A program made the translations under genes and the position numbers. The notes below the pieces were generated by a model that was not told where the DNA came from, ran no database searches, and was given only the letters and a program-made list of their open reading frames with translations. 40,650 nucleotides of DNA from Planctomycetota bacterium (lineage in GTDB: Bacteria; Planctomycetota; SZUA-567), in assembly GCA_031254915.1 (NCBI GenBank), contig JAIRTL010000043.1, positions 1-40,650 on the forward strand, written 5' to 3'. Numbering within the stretch: position 1 is the stretch's first letter; every line of letters begins with the position of its first letter. Shown here in pieces: positions 1 to 8,694 of this stretch.

Positions 1-2
1 AT

Positions 3-134
3 CTATTTGCAGGGGCAGACACCGCCACAGTTGAAATTATTGACATGCATACGCAACTGGGCAAAGTGACTCGCAATGGCCAAGTGCTGCGCGAACGCGA
101 AGACAAGCAACAACCCGACACTTCTCAATTTCAT
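3..134 (-). CDS. possible small secreted Cys-containing peptide (43 aa)
   Basis: This is a 43-residue open frame with a very good ribosome site: GAGGAG stands seven to eight bases before the ATG at 134. The product starts with a basic end (MKLR), then a hydrophobic core (SVGLLLVFAFAQHLAIAS), a plausible signal-peptidase site near AIA/S, and a short tail ending NCGGVCPCK with three cysteines. It lies about 190 bases downstream of the LarA-family gene on the same strand, so it could share that transcript. No family is recognised. It could be a secreted signalling or bacteriocin-like peptide, a small membrane protein, or a chance frame. The frame stays open upstream without a better start, and the SD decides this one. 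The stop codon lies at the window edge. Confidence 0.42.
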   Translation of the reverse strand: MKLRSVGLLLVFAFAQHLAIASHFAQLRMHVNNFNCGGVCPCK

Positions 135-322
135 GATTTTTCTCCTCACGCTTCGAACAATCCCATTGCCGATGGCGATCGAGACGGAATCCGTCGAGCC
201 CCTCGGCGCGATCACGATCAGAAAACAGTCATCCTCCTTTCCATTCTCAATAAGATTCCATGCCTGAAAGTCGCCGCGTCCGCCGCGCCCTTGTGGCGCG
301 TCCGGACCGGTTGCGCGTTCGC

Positions 323-1603
323 TCACTCCCTGACGATGACGCCGACGCCGTCCGGGATGACGGTCACGGACGCCCCGGGGTCGCCGAGAATCTCCCCGGC
401 GCGGCGCATGGCGTCCGCGACTGTCGGCGCCCATTCCATGTTGAGGCGCTCCACCATCCCGCGGGGGGCGTTGGGGCCGGTGACCATGACGACGCGGCAT
501 TTCATGAGCACGCGACAGAAGATCTGCGTCTGCCATTGGTCCGGTTCCGTCTCGTTTCTGCCCCGGGACATGATCTCCCGCATGACCGCTTCCGGCGTCG
601 GATGGACGGAAAACGCGTTATGGAAGTCATCGCCGCCGTGTCCGTCGGAGCATTCGGCGGCGATGACGATCACGCCGCCCGGCCGGCAGCTCGCCTCGGC
701 GCCGGTCATGCCCTTCACCGCCTGGTAGATGTTCTGGTCGAGGGGATAGCCGCCGTTCGAGGTGACGACGATGTCGGCGGGCGCGGCATCGACTTCGCAG
801 TGGCGGCGCAGGAAGTCGCACCCGGCGCGGTGGGCGTCGTCCATGTCGCCGGCGAAGGCGGCGACGATCCTCTTGTCGGCGTCGAGGATGACGTTGAGGA
901 TGAAGGCGAGCGACGCCCGCCGCGCGGCGTGGACCATGTCGGCGTGGATCGGGTTGCCGTCGAGAATGCCGGTGCGCGAACGGTCGTTGGCGATGAATTC
1001 CGCGCAGTGGTTGGCGAGGACCGTGATCCGGTTCGCGCAACCCGGCATGACCGCCTTTCGGCCGCCGGAAAAGCCGGCGAAAAAGTGCGGTTCGATAAAG
1101 CCCTCCGCCACCAGGAGGTCGGCGTCGAGGACCGCCTTGTTGACGATGCAGTCGCCCCCGGAGGGGAGGACGCCGATCTTTTCGAAGCAGTCGTCGGCGG
1201 TCGCGTCGTGAACCAGGAATCTCTCCCGCTCGCAGACGTCCCCGCCGAACCGGTCGCGCATTTCGTCGTCGGTCATGGCGCGGTGGCAGCCGGTGGCGAC
1301 GACGACGGTGATGTCGGCGTCCGGCGACGTCGAACGGATTTCATGGAGGAGAAGCGGCAGCGTGACGCGGCTCGGGACCGGGCGCGGGTGGTCGCTGGTG
1401 ATGATCGCGACGCGCTTTTTCCCCGCCGCCAATTCGGACAGTGGAGGCGAAGCGATGGGGCGCGCCAGCGCGTTTTCCACCAGCTCCCTTTCGCCCAGCG
1501 ACTTTTCCAGGGTATGAAGCCGCGATTCGAGGATCCCCTTCAACCTGGTTCCCGGCACGTCCAGATCCTGAAAAGTCCTGCCAAACGGGATGGGGATTTT
1601 CAT
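323..1603 (-). CDS. larA: LarA-family nickel-dependent (lactate) racemase
   Basis: The protein has 426 aa, the full length of the LarA (DUF2088) family. These enzymes racemise or epimerise 2-hydroxy acids using a nickel pincer nucleotide bound to a lysine. The signature EPHFFAGFSGGRKAVMPG is at about residues 171-188. H173 and K183 match the catalytic His and the cofactor-binding Lys of lactate racemase. DHPRP (71-75) and GCHR (105-108) supply the other active-site positions. The start is supported by GGGAGG about four bases upstream. The gene lies 54 bases after the GntR regulator gene, so the two are probably co-transcribed. The cofactor genes larB, larC and larE are absent from the window. 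The substrate is open: family members act on lactate, malate or sugar acids, and the sugar-catabolic surroundings fit a sugar-acid epimerase. Confidence 0.9.
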   Translation of the reverse strand: MKIPIPFGRTFQDLDVPGTRLKGILESRLHTLEKSLGERELVENALARPIASPPLSELAAGKKRVAIITSDHPRPVPSRVTLPLLLHEIRSTSPDADITVVVATGCHRAMTDDEMRDRFGGDVCERERFLVHDATADDCFEKIGVLPSGGDCIVNKAVLDADLLVAEGFIEPHFFAGFSGGRKAVMPGCANRITVLANHCAEFIANDRSRTGILDGNPIHADMVHAARRASLAFILNVILDADKRIVAAFAGDMDDAHRAGCDFLRRHCEVDAAPADIVVTSNGGYPLDQNIYQAVKGMTGAEASCRPGGVIVIAAECSDGHGGDDFHNAFSVHPTPEAVMREIMSRGRNETEPDQWQTQIFCRVLMKCRVVMVTGPNAPRGMVERLNMEWAPTVADAMRRAGEILGDPGASVTVIPDGVGVIVRE

Positions 1604-1657
1604 GCGCCTCCCTTTCGATCTCCATCGCCCTCCCGCCCGTGTCCGCGATGCGCGGGA

Positions 1658-2326
1658 TTACGCTTCGCCTTCGATGATGTGAAGCGTCATGTTGACGTCG
1701 TCGAGGTGGTTCGTCATCATGCGCTGCGCCCGCCCGGCGTCGCGGTCGGCGAGCGCCTTGACGATTTCGACGTGGTAGACGTGGGCGCGGTTGATCGCGC
1801 CGTCAAGCCTTTGAACGATGTTCTGTTGGTGGAGCATGATGTCCCTGACCGCGTTGTAGAGCCGCATCAGGGCCTGGTTGCCGCACATGCCGGCGATGGC
1901 GCAATGGAACTCCATGTCGAGTTCGGAAAACTTTTCGTATTCCTTGGCGGCGACCAGGGGAATCATGCGGTCGACGAGCCTCCGCAGCTCCTCCACGTCG
2001 TCGTCGTCGCGGCGCAGGGCCGCCATCATCGCGATGCCGGGTTCGAGGAGACGCCTGGCTTCGACCGTGTCCTTTTCCGTGATCATGTTGTCGGCGACGA
2101 AGGTTCCATGGCCGTGGCGGCTGACGATGATGCCGCGGTAGGACAGTTCCTTCAACGCTTCGCGGAGCGACGTGCGGCTGATCCCGAGCACCCTGGCGAG
2201 TTCGTCCTGGGCGGGGAGCTTTTCGCCGTGCTTGAGCTTGCCCGACCGGATAAGGCCGATGATGGCGTCGATGCTTTTCGCGCTCAGGTTGTTTGGAAGC
2301 GTTAGTTTGTCGAAGTGGTCGCGCAT
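1658..2326 (-). CDS. GntR-family transcriptional regulator, FadR/FCD subfamily
   Basis: The protein has 222 aa from the chosen start. It has an N-terminal winged helix (LARVLGISRTSLREAL is the recognition region, followed by the wing with SRHGHGTF) and a C-terminal all-helical FCD ligand domain that usually binds a small carboxylate, often with a metal. The ATG at 2326 (MRDHFDKLTL) is preferred because AGAGGG lies just upstream. The open frame runs further upstream, but that part is a dispersed intergenic repeat read as protein. The gene probably forms an operon with the downstream LarA-family gene and regulates it in response to the hydroxy acid. Two short palindromes upstream (2520-2527 and 2545-2557) are candidate autoregulatory sites. 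Confidence 0.92.
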   Translation of the reverse strand: MRDHFDKLTLPNNLSAKSIDAIIGLIRSGKLKHGEKLPAQDELARVLGISRTSLREALKELSYRGIIVSRHGHGTFVADNMITEKDTVEARRLLEPGIAMMAALRRDDDDVEELRRLVDRMIPLVAAKEYEKFSELDMEFHCAIAGMCGNQALMRLYNAVRDIMLHQQNIVQRLDGAINRAHVYHVEIVKALADRDAGRAQRMMTNHLDDVNMTLHIIEGEA

Positions 2327-2371
2327 GACACCCTCTTGCCCAAAGGCGTTCATTTTCGGCACGCTCACCCG

Positions 2372-2455
2372 CCATATACCGTGCACGGTCCGGAGTTGCG
2401 ATTCCCTCAACTGCGCCCGGCATGAAGCGACCAAGGAAAGCAGATGTGGAACATA
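2372..2455 (-). repeat. dispersed intergenic element, copy A (truncated, reverse)
   Basis: This is a partial copy of the element repeated across the window. It shares GGTCCGGAGTTGCGATTCCC and the block ending CAGATGTGGAACA with the copies near 21.1, 26.6 and 34.1 kb. One end (near GCCATATACCG) keeps the terminal repeat; the other end is lost. It occupies the untranslated leader of the GntR gene, ending about 46 bases before its start codon. Confidence 0.8.
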
Positions 2456-2519
2456 GAACCGCCGGGAACACAGCGGGGCGCTGACACGCATTTTCGATCC
2501 ATGGCGAGATCAGGTCGTA

Positions 2520-2557
2520 ATACGTATGAAAGAATGAAGATATGAAGATATTATCTT
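2520..2557. promoter_or_regulatory. AT-rich region with two palindromes upstream of the GntR gene
   Basis: ATACGTAT (2520-2527) and AAGATA-T-TATCTT (2545-2557) are perfect palindromes in an AT-rich island unlike the surrounding GC-rich DNA. On the minus strand, GATAAT overlaps the second palindrome as a possible -10 element, without a convincing -35. The placement suggests the promoter and operator of the GntR-LarA operon. This is inference from symmetry and position. Confidence 0.4.
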
Positions 2558-2613
2558 TACCATACCACAACTTTTCCCAAATGCAACCGGAAAAAGCGTT
2601 TTTTTACAAACGT

Positions 2614-2744
2614 GCATACTGGGCGCGGTCCGAAATTATGCAAATGGGGATTGGGGATCGCCCTGTTTCACATGCGCTTCCCGGGCGCATCGCTTGCCGC
2701 GCACAGCCCGGGGAATCGCAATTTCAAGACGCAAACAGTTATGC
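2614..2744 (+). repeat. dispersed intergenic element, copy B (complete, 131 bp)
   Basis: This complete copy begins GCATACTGGGCGCGG and ends CAGTTATGC. The end read on the other strand is GCATAACTG, so the element has imperfect terminal inverted repeats of 8-9 bases. The interior carries CCGAAATTATG, GCCCTGTTTCACATG and GGGGAATCGCAATTT blocks shared with other copies. It has the same length as copy H, its closest relative here. It lies between the dnaK terminator and the GntR promoter region. Confidence 0.85.
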
Positions 2745-2774
2745 CATGCGACCGTCCGCGGCGCCTGTCGTGAT

Positions 2775-2812
2775 TCCAAAAAAGCCGGTCCCGCATGCGG
2801 GACCGGCTTTGG
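2775..2812 (-). terminator. rho-independent terminator of dnaK
   Basis: A perfect 15-base-pair palindrome, AAAGCCGGTCCCGCA with its complement (2781-2810), is followed on the minus strand by a run of six T. It lies about 45 bases past the dnaK stop codon. Confidence 0.92.
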
Positions 2813-2853
2813 CATTTCGAACTCGAACCGCATCCGTCGCGGCGCCGATCGCG

Positions 2854-4767
2854 TTACTTCTTGTCGTCGTCGACGACCGTGTAATCCGCGTCCACGACGC
2901 CGTCGTCGCCGCGCTTGTCCGCTTCCTGGTGCGGCGGAGTCTCGGCCCGGGCTTCCGCCTGGCCGGTCTGCTGGGTTTTCTCGTACATCTTCTGCGCCAT
3001 CGTGTGCGAAGCGGCCTCGACGTCCTTGAGGGCCGCCTCGATCGCCGCCGCGTCGTCCGTCTTCGCCGCTTCCTCGAGCTTGGCCAGGGCGGCCTCGACC
3101 GCTTCCCTGTCGGAATCGCCGATCTTGTCGGCGTTGTCCTGGAGGGTCTTCCTGATCTGGTACACTGTCTGGTCCGCCTGGTTGCGGGCCTGGACGATCT
3201 TTTCGCGCTCCTCGTCATCCTTCGCGTGTTCGGCCGCGTCCTTCACCATGCGGCTGATCTCCTCCTCGGACAGGCCGGAGGCGGACTTGATGGTGATGGA
3301 CTGCTCCTTGTTGGTCGCCTTGTCCTTCGCCGACACCGAGAGGATGCCGTTGTTGTCGAGCGAGAAGGCGACCTCGACCTGCGGCACGCCGCGCGGCGCG
3401 GGCGGAATGCCGTCGAGCTGGAACTTGCCGAGCGTCCGGTTGCCGGAGGCGAGTTTGCGCTCGCCCTGGAGGACGTGGATGTCCACCGCCGGCTGGTTGT
3501 CGGTGGCGGTGGAGAAGGTCTCCGACTTCGACACCGGGATGGTCGTGTTGCGGGGGATCAGCGGGGTCATGACGCCGCCCAGCGTTTCGATCCCGAGGGT
3601 GAGCGGGGTAACGTCGAGAAGCAGAACGTCGGTCACTTCGCCGCCGATGACGCCCGCCTGGATGGCGGCGCCGATCGCGACCACCTCGTCCGGGTTGACG
3701 CCGCGGTGCGGTTCGCGCCCGAAAATCTCCTTGCAGATCGCCTGCACGGCCGGCATGCGCGTCGAGCCGCCGACAAGCACGACCTCGTCGATATCCTTGG
3801 GCGACAGCTGCGCATCCTTGAGACACTGGGTGCATGGCTGCCGGCAGCGCTCGATCAGCGGATCGACCAGTTCCTCGAGCTTGGCGCGCTTGAGGTTGAG
3901 CTGCAGGTGCTTCGGGCCGGCGGCGTCCGCCGTGATGTACGGGATGTTGATGTCGGTGGACACCGCCGCGGACAGCTCGCACTTCGCCTTTTCCGCCGCT
4001 TCCTTGAGTCGCTGCAGGGCCATCTTGTCCTGGCGCAGATCGATGCCCTGGTCCTTCCTGAATTCCTCGCAGATCCAGTTGATGATCGCGTCGTCGAAGT
4101 CGTCGCCGCCGAGGTGGGTGTCGCCGTTGGTGGCGAGCACCTCGAAGACGCCGTCGCCGACGTCGAGGATGGAAATGTCGAAGGTGCCGCCGCCGAGGTC
4201 GAAGACGGCGATCTTTTCGTTCTTCTTCTTCTCGAGCCCGTAGGCGAGGGACGCCGCCGTCGGCTCGTTGACGATGCGCTTGACGTCGAGCCCGGCGATG
4301 CGGCCCGCGTCCTTCGTCGCTTGGCGCTGGGAGTCGTTGAAGTAGGCGGGAACGGTGATGACCGCTTCCGTCACCTTTTCACCGAGGTAGTCCTCGGCGC
4401 ACTGCTTAAGGTATTGGAGAATCATGGCGCTGACTTCCGGCGGGGTGTATTTCTTGCCCAGCGCCTCGACGCTCACCAGTTCGTCCGCGCCGCCGACGAT
4501 CTTGTACGGAACCGACTTTTCCTCGGCCGCGACCTCGGAATGTCTGCGCCCCATGAAGCGCTTGATGCTGTATACGGTGTTCTGGGGGTTGGTTACCGCC
4601 TGACGCTTGGCGAGCTGACCGACCAGCCTGCCGTCATTGGTGAACGCCACGACCGACGGGGTGGTGCGGTTACCCTCCTTGTTTGGGATGATCTTGGGCT
4701 CGCTGCCTTCCATGACCGCGACACAGGAATTGGTCGTGCCCAAATCGATGCCGATAATCTTTCCCAT
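2854..4767 (-). CDS. dnaK: molecular chaperone DnaK (Hsp70)
   Basis: This is a 637-aa cytosolic Hsp70, the ATP-driven foldase that works with DnaJ and GrpE. The ATPase domain spans about residues 1-385. It opens [18 protein letters not shown], carries the phosphate-2 loop [12 protein letters not shown] near residue 190, and has the adenosine motif [13 protein letters not shown] near 330. The linker [16 protein letters not shown] leads into the beta-sandwich substrate domain and a helical lid. The end is acidic ([17 protein letters not shown]), close to the usual EEVKD-type tail. The start has a strong GGAGGAG site. No grpE or dnaJ is adjacent, the gene has its own terminator, and I found no CIRCE element upstream, so its heat regulation is not visible from sequence. 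Confidence 0.98.
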   Translation of the reverse strand: MGKIIGIDLGTTNSCVAVMEGSEPKIIPNKEGNRTTPSVVAFTNDGRLVGQLAKRQAVTNPQNTVYSIKRFMGRRHSEVAAEEKSVPYKIVGGADELVSVEALGKKYTPPEVSAMILQYLKQCAEDYLGEKVTEAVITVPAYFNDSQRQATKDAGRIAGLDVKRIVNEPTAASLAYGLEKKKNEKIAVFDLGGGTFDISILDVGDGVFEVLATNGDTHLGGDDFDDAIINWICEEFRKDQGIDLRQDKMALQRLKEAAEKAKCELSAAVSTDINIPYITADAAGPKHLQLNLKRAKLEELVDPLIERCRQPCTQCLKDAQLSPKDIDEVVLVGGSTRMPAVQAICKEIFGREPHRGVNPDEVVAIGAAIQAGVIGGEVTDVLLLDVTPLTLGIETLGGVMTPLIPRNTTIPVSKSETFSTATDNQPAVDIHVLQGERKLASGNRTLGKFQLDGIPPAPRGVPQVEVAFSLDNNGILSVSAKDKATNKEQSITIKSASGLSEEEISRMVKDAAEHAKDDEEREKIVQARNQADQTVYQIRKTLQDNADKIGDSDREAVEAALAKLEEAAKTDDAAAIEAALKDVEAASHTMAQKMYEKTQQTGQAEARAETPPHQEADKRGDDGVVDADYTVVDDDKK

Positions 4768-5178
4768 AGTGGCGCTCCTCCATATATGAAGTGAATTCGC
4801 ATTGACGTAATACCCACATCCCGACCGTCCGTCCCCGGTCGTGGGCAGAAAACCGACAACTTATGCGCATCCTGCAAGTATGATGCCTATTTTCGAAGAA
4901 TGTGCCGAAGTAAATGTCGAGGAAATAAGCCGATTATTGGTATCACGTTACAATGAAAATGGTTGCCGAGTTCTTTGCTCGCGGTCGAGGTATCCGCGCA
5001 CTCGATCCGAGGTTTTGTCAAAATGACAGTGCGTCGAGAAGTTTTGGGGCGGGAGGCGTCTTCCCGACTTGCGGCGATTTTTGATTTTGTTGTGGAAGAT
5101 AACCAACGTTTCTCGTAAATTCATGTCGTTTCCCTTGACTATGGCGTTGGACCGCGGCGGACCGGAAGGATGCGTGCC
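4768..5178. other. divergent intergenic region between dnaK and the ABC exporter operon
   Basis: These 411 bases separate two divergent transcription units and must hold both promoters. On the minus strand, TTGACA at 5016-5021 is a possible -35 for dnaK, but no good -10 follows at 16-18 bases. No CIRCE or obvious sigma-32 site is visible. A 31-codon frame from 5024 has no ribosome site. No copy of the dispersed element is present here. Confidence 0.5.
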
Positions 5179-6147
5179 ATGATGCTGGTTGCCGACAACC
5201 TCCACAAATTCTATGGCGCCTTCCCGGCGCTGAACGGGCTCAGCTTTTCCGTCGAGCCGGGAGAGACGGTCGGTTTTCTCGGCGTGAACGGCGCCGGGAA
5301 ATCGACCGCCATGCGCATCCTCACCGGGTTTTTCGCCCCCACCTCCGGCGCGGCAAGAATCGACGGCCGCGATCCGATGCTGCCCGAAACGCGGCGGAGC
5401 TTCGGCTATCTGCCGGAGAACAACCCGCTGCCGGCGCGCATGCGCGTCGGCGAATACCTGTCTTTTCGCGCCGGCCTGAAAGGGCTTTCCGGCGCCAAGG
5501 CGAGGGAAGCGGTCAAAACGGCCGCCCGCGCCTGCCGCATCGACGCCATCAAGGGAAGCCTGATTTCCAGCCTGTCGAAGGGGTACCGTCAACGGGTCGG
5601 GCTGGCGGAAAGCATCCTGTCCCGTCCGCCGGCGCTCATTCTCGACGAACCGACAAGCGGCCTCGATCCGGCGCAGGCCGAGGAGGCGCGCGAACTCATC
5701 CGCGAACTCGGCCGCGATACGACGATCCTCCTTTCCAGCCACATTCTTCACGACGTGGAAACGCTGTGCCGGAGAGTCGTGATCATAGACGAGGGAAGGG
5801 TGGTCGCGGACGACTCGGTGGAGACGATTTCCGCCGCCAACGTCGAGGAGCGCACCATCGCACTGGAGATACTCGCTTCCGAACCGGTTCGCGAGGCGCT
5901 TCGCGGCGTGCCGGGAATCAAGTCCATCGCGATCGCCGAAGGCGCTGGAGGAGAAGCGCCGTATTCGGTGCGCGTCACCATGCCGCCCGGCGTGGATCTG
6001 CGCCGGGAAATCGCCGCCCTCGCGTCGCGCCGGGGCTGGCTGGTTACGGAAATGCATCTCGAACCCGCCCGCCTGGAGGACATTTTCCGGGTTCTCGCCC
6101 GGGCCGGCAGGATGGGCAGGCTTCACGGGGAAAAGGACGCGGACTGA
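5179..6147 (+). CDS. ABC transporter ATP-binding protein (GldA/CcmA-like exporter family)
   Basis: This cytoplasmic ATPase of about 322 aa belongs to an ABC-2 type export system. Walker A GVNGAGKST is near residue 36. The ABC signature is the variant LSKGYRQR, Walker B is ALILDEPTSGLDP, and SSHILHDVETLC supplies the switch histidine. A C-terminal extension of about 100 aa is typical of GldA-type subunits. The first ATG at 5170 directly abuts GGAAGG, so the ATG at 5179 (or 5182) with proper spacing is preferred. The stop lies only 4 bases before the next gene, which encodes the fused permease, so the two are translationally close. The substrate is unknown. In Bacteroidetes this family serves gliding, but the same cassette occurs in many non-gliding bacteria. 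Confidence 0.93.
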   Translation: MMLVADNLHKFYGAFPALNGLSFSVEPGETVGFLGVNGAGKSTAMRILTGFFAPTSGAARIDGRDPMLPETRRSFGYLPENNPLPARMRVGEYLSFRAGLKGLSGAKAREAVKTAARACRIDAIKGSLISSLSKGYRQRVGLAESILSRPPALILDEPTSGLDPAQAEEARELIRELGRDTTILLSSHILHDVETLCRRVVIIDEGRVVADDSVETISAANVEERTIALEILASEPVREALRGVPGIKSIAIAEGAGGEAPYSVRVTMPPGVDLRREIAALASRRGWLVTEMHLEPARLEDIFRVLARAGRMGRLHGEKDAD

Positions 6148-6151
6148 CGCC

Positions 6152-8659
6152 ATGAAAACGTTTCTGAACCTGGCCCGGAAGGAAACGCGGACGATGCTCC
6201 TGCACCCGTCCCTGCTGTTTGCGGCCGCGTTCTTCGTGCTGCTCGATTCCTTCGCGTTTTTCATCATCGTCAGCCGCCCCGGCGGCGGCTACGCCGTCTT
6301 CGACGAAATGGCGATGTTCCTCCTTTTCACCTCCATTTTCCTCCATCCCTTCGTGTCGATGAACTCATTCGCGGAGGAAAACGCCGAAGGCACCCTCGAG
6401 ACGCTGCTCACGGCGCCGGTCGGGCATTCGGCGGCGGTCGTGGCCAAGTTCGCCGCCTGCATGGTTTTCGTCCTGCTTTCACTCATCCCCGCGTTCGTCT
6501 ACGCCGCGCTTCTCGACTACGGCGGCAATCTCGACTGGCGCGCGGCCGGGACCGCCTTCGTCGCCTTGTTCGCGCTTGGCGCCCTCGCCATGGCGATCGG
6601 CCTCTTCGTGTCCGCGCTGACGATCTCACCCGCCGCCGCCGCCGCCGGGTCGGGCGGGGTCCTCATCTTTCTCGCCGTCTGCGCCGACATCGATCCCTAC
6701 GCCGGAAAAGCGGCCAATTTCTTCAACAGCCTCAGCTTCATCCCGCACGCGAAGCGCTGGATCGCCGGCGAACTCGACACGCGCGGCCTCGCCTATTTCG
6801 CGTCCTCGACAGCCCTGTTCCTGTTTTACGCCTGGCTTTCCCTGGGCGCGCGCGGCCTGGGCAGACGGGTCGCGACCCGCACCTCGCGCCGCCGGATGTT
6901 CTTCACCTACATCCTGGTCTGCGCCGGTTTCGTCGCCGTCCTCGGGCAGGCGGCGCTGTTTCACATCAAGGGCGTGTGGGAAAGCGGGACTCCCCTTCTC
7001 GGGCCGGCCCTGCGGCGGCTGCCGTGGTTCTGGTTCCTGCCCGCCGCCGTCGCGGTGGTCGCCTTCGTCTGGTCGGTGTTCACCTATCGCGCGGCGCGGC
7101 GCGCCGAACGCAGGCGCCGTCCGACGAAGACGCGCAAGTACGCCACCCTGTCGGACAACCAGGTCTCCGGAGCGCCGAAGCTCTATTACCGCGAGGCGCA
7201 GCGCACGCAGCGCGGCATCGTCCTCGCCGCCGTCGCCGCCCTGGTCGTCGTCCTCAACCTCAATTGGCTTTCGCACTACCCGTTCCGCACCTTCCAGAAC
7301 TCGGCCGGCTTTTCCTTTCTGTCCATCCTTCGCGGACGGAGTTGGGACGTAACCCAGGAAGGCAGGAATTCGCTGTCTCCGGATACGCAGCGCGTCCTGG
7401 ACGGCCTCCAGGGCAGGGCGCACGTCTACGCTTTCTTCCCGGCCGACAAGGAATATCAGGGCGTGCCGCTCGCGGAGGAACTCCGCCGCCTTCTTGCCCG
7501 CTACTCGGACTACAACGGCATGGTCGCCTCCGCCTTCTCGGATCCGGTGAACGATCCGGACCGGACCCGCACGCTCGCGCGCGAACTCGACCTGCCGCTG
7601 CAGGGCCTCGAGGACAAGCTGGTCATCGAATACCAGGGGCGCCGGCTTGAGGTTCCCGCCTCCGGCCTCGCGTCGCCGCCCGATTGGCGGGCGCAGATGG
7701 CGGGGGACGTCAAGTGGGTGTTCGACGGCGAGCGCGGGGTGACGCAGGCGTTGATGCGTCTCCTGGACCCGAGGGTGCCGACCGTGTTCTTCACCTACGG
7801 CCATCGCGAGCTGTCGCTTGTCGAGGGGACGTACCCCGACCGCTCGGCGTCGCGCTTCACGCGCGCCGTCGCCCAGAACAACATGCGCGTCCGCCAGCAC
7901 GTTTTCTCCGCGCTTCAGCCGCCGCCGCCGGAGTGCGACATCCTCGTCGTCGCCGCGCCGCGGACGCCTTTCGCGATGCACGAGGTCGAGGCGCTTTCCG
8001 AATACCTCGACCGCGGCGGCAGGCTTCTCCTCCTCGCTCCCCCGCCCGACGACGAGCGCGCGATCGAGGAGGGGGATCCCCTGAACGACCTCGCCTTCGC
8101 CATGGGCGGCTCGTGTCGGGACGACCTCGTCCGCGACAGGACGCACAACGACAACGACGTGCAGGTGCGGCCGCTGGCGCGCGTCAAGGGCTCCGGCGAC
8201 GAAAGCCTGGCCTTCGTCTTTCCCGCCGCCAGGTCGATCCGCGACAACCCTCTGTCGACCGAAAACGGGTGGAATTGCGAGCGCCTGGTGGAAACATACC
8301 CCACCTCTCTCGCCTACCCCGCCGCCGGCGGCGACCCGAGGCCGGGACCGTTTACCATGGTGTATCGTTCGGTGAAGGAAACGGAGGGGCGCGAGTCCCG
8401 GGTGGCGGTGGTGGCCAGCGGCCGCGTCGCGGCGGATTCCGACATTCGCCGGGGCGGGAACGAGGCGCTTCTCGTCGGCCTGGTGCAGTGGCTGGCCGGC
8501 AGGGAGGAGGCGTACCTGACGTCGCCCCGGCCGTGGGTCAACCGGCGGCTGAATCTGGTCGACTCGGAACTGCGGGGCATCCTTTGGCTGGCTCTCGTCG
8601 GCCTGCCCCTGGCGTGGCTGCTGGCGGGCCTCTCCGTGTGGTGGATAAGAAAAGAATAA
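6152..8659 (+). CDS. fused ABC-2 permease / GldG-type auxiliary protein
   Basis: This 835-aa inner-membrane protein combines what are usually two subunits. The N-terminal half (about 1-240) is an ABC-2 permease like GldF, with roughly six membrane segments (near 21-40, 52-72, 103-125, 131-155, 168-185 and 215-233). It has the motif FAEENAEGTLETLLTAPV between the second and third. Three more hydrophobic segments follow near 247-268, 290-312 and 348-370. A large extracytoplasmic GldG-like domain follows (about 375-790, with FFTYGHRELSL and DILVVAAPRTPF). A final helix near 808-831 precedes a basic end. The gene lies between the ATPase gene and the DUF4340 gene, the usual partners. The GldF-GldG fusion is known in this family, and the transported substrate is not. 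Confidence 0.92.
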   Translation: MKTFLNLARKETRTMLLHPSLLFAAAFFVLLDSFAFFIIVSRPGGGYAVFDEMAMFLLFTSIFLHPFVSMNSFAEENAEGTLETLLTAPVGHSAAVVAKFAACMVFVLLSLIPAFVYAALLDYGGNLDWRAAGTAFVALFALGALAMAIGLFVSALTISPAAAAAGSGGVLIFLAVCADIDPYAGKAANFFNSLSFIPHAKRWIAGELDTRGLAYFASSTALFLFYAWLSLGARGLGRRVATRTSRRRMFFTYILVCAGFVAVLGQAALFHIKGVWESGTPLLGPALRRLPWFWFLPAAVAVVAFVWSVFTYRAARRAERRRRPTKTRKYATLSDNQVSGAPKLYYREAQRTQRGIVLAAVAALVVVLNLNWLSHYPFRTFQNSAGFSFLSILRGRSWDVTQEGRNSLSPDTQRVLDGLQGRAHVYAFFPADKEYQGVPLAEELRRLLARYSDYNGMVASAFSDPVNDPDRTRTLARELDLPLQGLEDKLVIEYQGRRLEVPASGLASPPDWRAQMAGDVKWVFDGERGVTQALMRLLDPRVPTVFFTYGHRELSLVEGTYPDRSASRFTRAVAQNNMRVRQHVFSALQPPPPECDILVVAAPRTPFAMHEVEALSEYLDRGGRLLLLAPPPDDERAIEEGDPLNDLAFAMGGSCRDDLVRDRTHNDNDVQVRPLARVKGSGDESLAFVFPAARSIRDNPLSTENGWNCERLVETYPTSLAYPAAGGDPRPGPFTMVYRSVKETEGRESRVAVVASGRVAADSDIRRGGNEALLVGLVQWLAGREEAYLTSPRPWVNRRLNLVDSELRGILWLALVGLPLAWLLAGLSVWWIRKE

Positions 8660-8694
8660 CACCAACCTGATTGCTACGGGAACGGCGCTTCATC

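Noticed and set aside
260-2305. Plus-strand open frame of about 680 codons
   Set aside because: It is the antisense shadow of the LarA and GntR genes, without ribosome site or recognisable family.
2327-2491. N-terminal extension of the GntR regulator
   Set aside because: It is mostly the translation of element copy A. The DNA-binding domain and ribosome site support the start at 2326.
5024-5119. 31-codon plus-strand frame before the ABC operon
   Set aside because: There is no ribosome site, no signal or membrane pattern, and it sits in the divergent promoter region.
4768-5178. CIRCE or sigma-32 heat-shock control site for dnaK
   Set aside because: I looked for the TTAGCACTC/GAGTGCTAA pair and for CTTGAA/CCCCAT-like boxes and found neither.
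4948-6267. Minus-strand open frame of about 440 codons
   Set aside because: It is antisense to the ABC ATPase gene, which has all its motifs on the plus strand.
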